Positions 6,329 to 7,528 of a stretch of DNA of 7,528 bases are shown piece after piece. This DNA is from an uncultured Collinsella sp. (GTDB lineage: Bacteria; Actinomycetota; Coriobacteriia; Coriobacteriales; Coriobacteriaceae). The stretch is from assembly GCA_900541045.1 (NCBI GenBank), contig UQID01000039.1, positions 1 through 7,528 of the forward strand, in the 5' to 3' direction. The notes beneath the pieces were generated by a model, which did not search any database, was not told where the DNA came from, and was given only the letters and a program-made list of their open reading frames with translations. Both the position numbers and the translations under genes were made by a program. How positions within the stretch are numbered: position 1 is the first letter of the stretch; each line of letters begins with the position of its first letter.

Positions 6329-7267
6329 TTATTTAGCAGAAACCTTGCCGCTGGCGTCCTTGACGACCTTCATGGCAGAGACGGGGATGAAGCCCTGCTC
6401 CTCGACGAGCTTGCCCTGGACGTCGTCGGAAAGCATGAACTCCAGGAAGGCCTTGGTGGCCTCGTCGGCGTCCTTAGCGCAGTACATGTGCTCGGTAGCC
6501 CAGATCTTAAAGGAGTCGTCGGTGACGTTTGCGCTCTTGGGCTCCACGCCCTCGACCTTGATGGCGTTGAACTTGGAGTCATCGAAGTGCGAGAAGTCCA
6601 GGTAGGAGATGGCGTTGTCGGTGCTGCCCATCTGAGTCTGGACATCGCCGGACTTGTCGAGCTCGGCGTCGCCCTTAAAGTCGACGGCCTCGTCGCCAAA
6701 GACGGCTGCCTCGAAGGTGGCGCGGGTACCGGAGCCGGCCTTGCGGTTGAGCACGACGATGGTGGCGTCGTCGCCGCCGACCTCCTTCCAGTTGGTGATC
6801 TGGCCGGAGAAGATGCCCTTGAGCTGCTCAAGGGACAGGTCGTCGACCGTCACGTTCTTGGAGACGACGGGACCCATGCCCACAACGGCGACCTCGTGGT
6901 CGACGAGGTTCTTGACCTGGTCGGCCTCGAGCTTGGTCTCGGCGAAGACGTCGGAGTTACCGATGGTAACGGTACCGGCGGCGACAGCGGTCAGGCCCTT
7001 GCCCGAACCGTTGCCCGAACCGGAGACGGAGACGTCCGGGTTGGCGTCCATGAACTTCTCGGCAGCGGCCTCGACGAGAGCCTGGAACGAGGAGGCACCG
7101 TCGTAGGTCACCTCGCCGGAGACGGACTCGGCAGCAGCGGCGCTACCCTTGTCAGCGGCGTTGGAAGCGCCTGCGCCACCGCAACCAACGAGACCGAGGC
7201 CGACGATGCTGGCAAGACCACCAGCGAGGCCGAGGAACTGACGACGAGAATAAGCCTGATCGAGCAT
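6329..7267 (-). CDS. pstS: Phosphate-binding lipoprotein PstS with Tat-type signal peptide
   Basis: The extracytoplasmic phosphate receptor of the Pst importer, 312 residues. The N-terminus has a twin-arginine motif, SRRQFLG at 7-13, a hydrophobic core to about 28 and a lipobox LVGC with the lipid-bearing Cys at 29, so it should be exported folded and anchored to the outer membrane face. A short Ala/Gly/Ser linker (30-50) follows. The binding-protein fold shows DGASSF at 56-61, SGSGNGSGKGLTAVAAG at 82-98, NSD at 104-106, RKAGSGTRATFE at 175-186 and a NAISYL segment at 218-223 in place of the usual GAIGY. The ATG at 7267 has AAAGGA five bases upstream. An in-frame ATG at 7285 would place that site inside the gene, and upstream extensions lack a signal-like sequence. 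It is first in the operon, behind a Pho-box-like repeat. Confidence 0.94.
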   Translation of the reverse strand: MLDQAYSRRQFLGLAGGLASIVGLGLVGCGGAGASNAADKGSAAAAESVSGEVTYDGASSFQALVEAAAEKFMDANPDVSVSGSGNGSGKGLTAVAAGTVTIGNSDVFAETKLEADQVKNLVDHEVAVVGMGPVVSKNVTVDDLSLEQLKGIFSGQITNWKEVGGDDATIVVLNRKAGSGTRATFEAAVFGDEAVDFKGDAELDKSGDVQTQMGSTDNAISYLDFSHFDDSKFNAIKVEGVEPKSANVTDDSFKIWATEHMYCAKDADEATKAFLEFMLSDDVQGKLVEEQGFIPVSAMKVVKDASGKVSAK

Positions 7268-7406
7268 GATCTTCCTTTCATACATGCGACTCGCGGGCAC
7301 CCCGCCCGCTTTGCTGTTTGGAAAGATACGGCCCCGACCGGGCAGCGCCCGCGCCAACTGCGGCTTCTTACGGGCATCTGATAGACCCTTACCGCAAGCG
7401 AGACTC
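7268..7406 (-). promoter_or_regulatory. Presumed pstS leader and promoter core
   Basis: This GC-rich stretch separates the Pho-box-like repeat from pstS. It contains GCGGGC (7293-7298) and GCCCGC (7304-7309), a perfect 6-bp stem with a five-base loop, 13 bases before the ribosome binding site (AAAGGAAG at 7271-7278). A weak -10 candidate, TATCAG, is at 7378-7383 on the minus strand with no recognisable -35. If used, it would give a leader of about 100 bases. I see no riboswitch family here. Confidence 0.35.
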
Positions 7407-7439
7407 GGCTTTACAAACGAATAACAAATTCACCACCAA
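7407..7439 (-). promoter_or_regulatory. Candidate Pho box: three direct repeats with 11-bp period
   Basis: On the minus strand, reading towards pstS, the units are TTGGTGG-TGAA, TTTGTTA-TTCG and TTTGTAA-AGCC: 7-bp cores with 4-bp spacers, an exact 11-bp period. The cores are the complements of 7433-7439, 7422-7428 and 7411-7417. On the other strand the last two read TTTACA and ATAACA 11 bp apart, close to the TTAACA-type repeats bound by PhoP in Bacillus. Direct repeats with this period are the general layout of PhoB/PhoP operators. The position about 140 bp upstream of pstS is suitable. The identity is inferred from pattern and context. Confidence 0.45.
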
Positions 7440-7480
7440 GCATGACCCGCCTTTTACACCAATAAAAACAAAGTTGGGGG

Positions 7481-7528
7481 TGCGGACAGAAAGTTGGACC
7501 GTGAAGCGGTCCGGACTGGAGGTTCGCA
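7481..7528 (+). mobile_element. Possible left end of an IS3-family insertion sequence (rest beyond the window)
   Basis: TGCGGACAGAAAGTTGGACC at 7481-7500 resembles the terminal inverted repeats of IS3-family (IS150-type) elements, which begin with TG and carry an AAAGTTGGAC-like core. It is followed by a small hairpin (GGACCG/CGGTCC, 7497-7513) and by GGAGG at 7518-7522, a good ribosome binding site for a gene starting at about 7528, as expected for orfA close behind the left end. A second AAAGTTGG at 7470-7477, 20 bp before the copy at 7490-7497, leaves the exact boundary uncertain. No transposase coding is within view. Confidence 0.4.

Noticed and set aside
7268..7357. Upstream extension of pstS by 30 codons
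   Set aside because: It would place the ribosome binding site inside the gene and bury the twin-arginine signal. The added residues resemble leader DNA including a GC hairpin, not a signal peptide.
5288..7381. A 697-codon open frame on the plus strand, antisense to pstA, pstC and pstS
   Set aside because: The translation is Gly/Asp/His/Arg-rich low complexity caused by the codon bias of the opposite strand. The three genes beneath it are unmistakable.
7497..7513. GGACCG/CGGTCC hairpin as a terminator
   Set aside because: No T run follows in either direction. It is better explained as part of the putative insertion sequence end.

Overview
The window looks like ordinary chromosome from a high-GC Gram-positive bacterium. 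The codon use, the Tat-type lipoprotein signal, the actinobacterial style of the ABC-F protein and the GTG starts fit an actinobacterium, and the overall feel is of a gut Coriobacteriia such as Collinsella. That placement is an inference from memory of protein style, not the result of a search. All seven convincing genes lie on the minus strand, so transcription runs from right to left.

Right part (about 7528 down to 3608): a compact phosphate-uptake operon, pstS-pstC-pstA-pstB. PstS is a Tat-type lipoprotein that captures phosphate outside the membrane, PstC and PstA form the channel, and PstB is the ATPase. Gaps are 24 bp (S-C), an 8-bp overlap (C-A, GTG start) and a 4-bp overlap (A-B, GTG start), so the genes should be cotranscribed and translationally coupled. 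Upstream of pstS lie a three-unit, 11-bp-period direct repeat resembling a PhoP/PhoB-type Pho box, a possible long leader with a hairpin, and at the far right edge what looks like the outer end of an IS3-family insertion sequence whose first gene would begin at the window border. No phoU follows pstB. Instead there is a GC-rich hairpin and then a strong intrinsic terminator at 3515-3551.

Middle part (3444 down to 808): a second transcription unit with its own extended -10 promoter candidate. It encodes a Uup-like ABC-F ATPase (ribosome-associated, not a transporter) and, 6 bp downstream, a Cof-type HAD phosphatase.

Left part (807 down to 1): a 213-bp gap with an imperfect 19-bp tandem repeat and an AT-rich region carrying a dyad, then a short DtxR/MntR-family metal-dependent repressor, then about 204 bp with no recognisable gene but a perfect hairpin followed, in the minus-strand RNA, by a C-rich, G-poor stretch.

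I do not see an undescribed defence, mobile or biosynthetic system. The points most worth a second look are the Pho-box-like repeat, the absence of phoU, the putative IS end, the mixed metal ligands of the repressor, and the duplicated terminator arm before the ABC-F gene.
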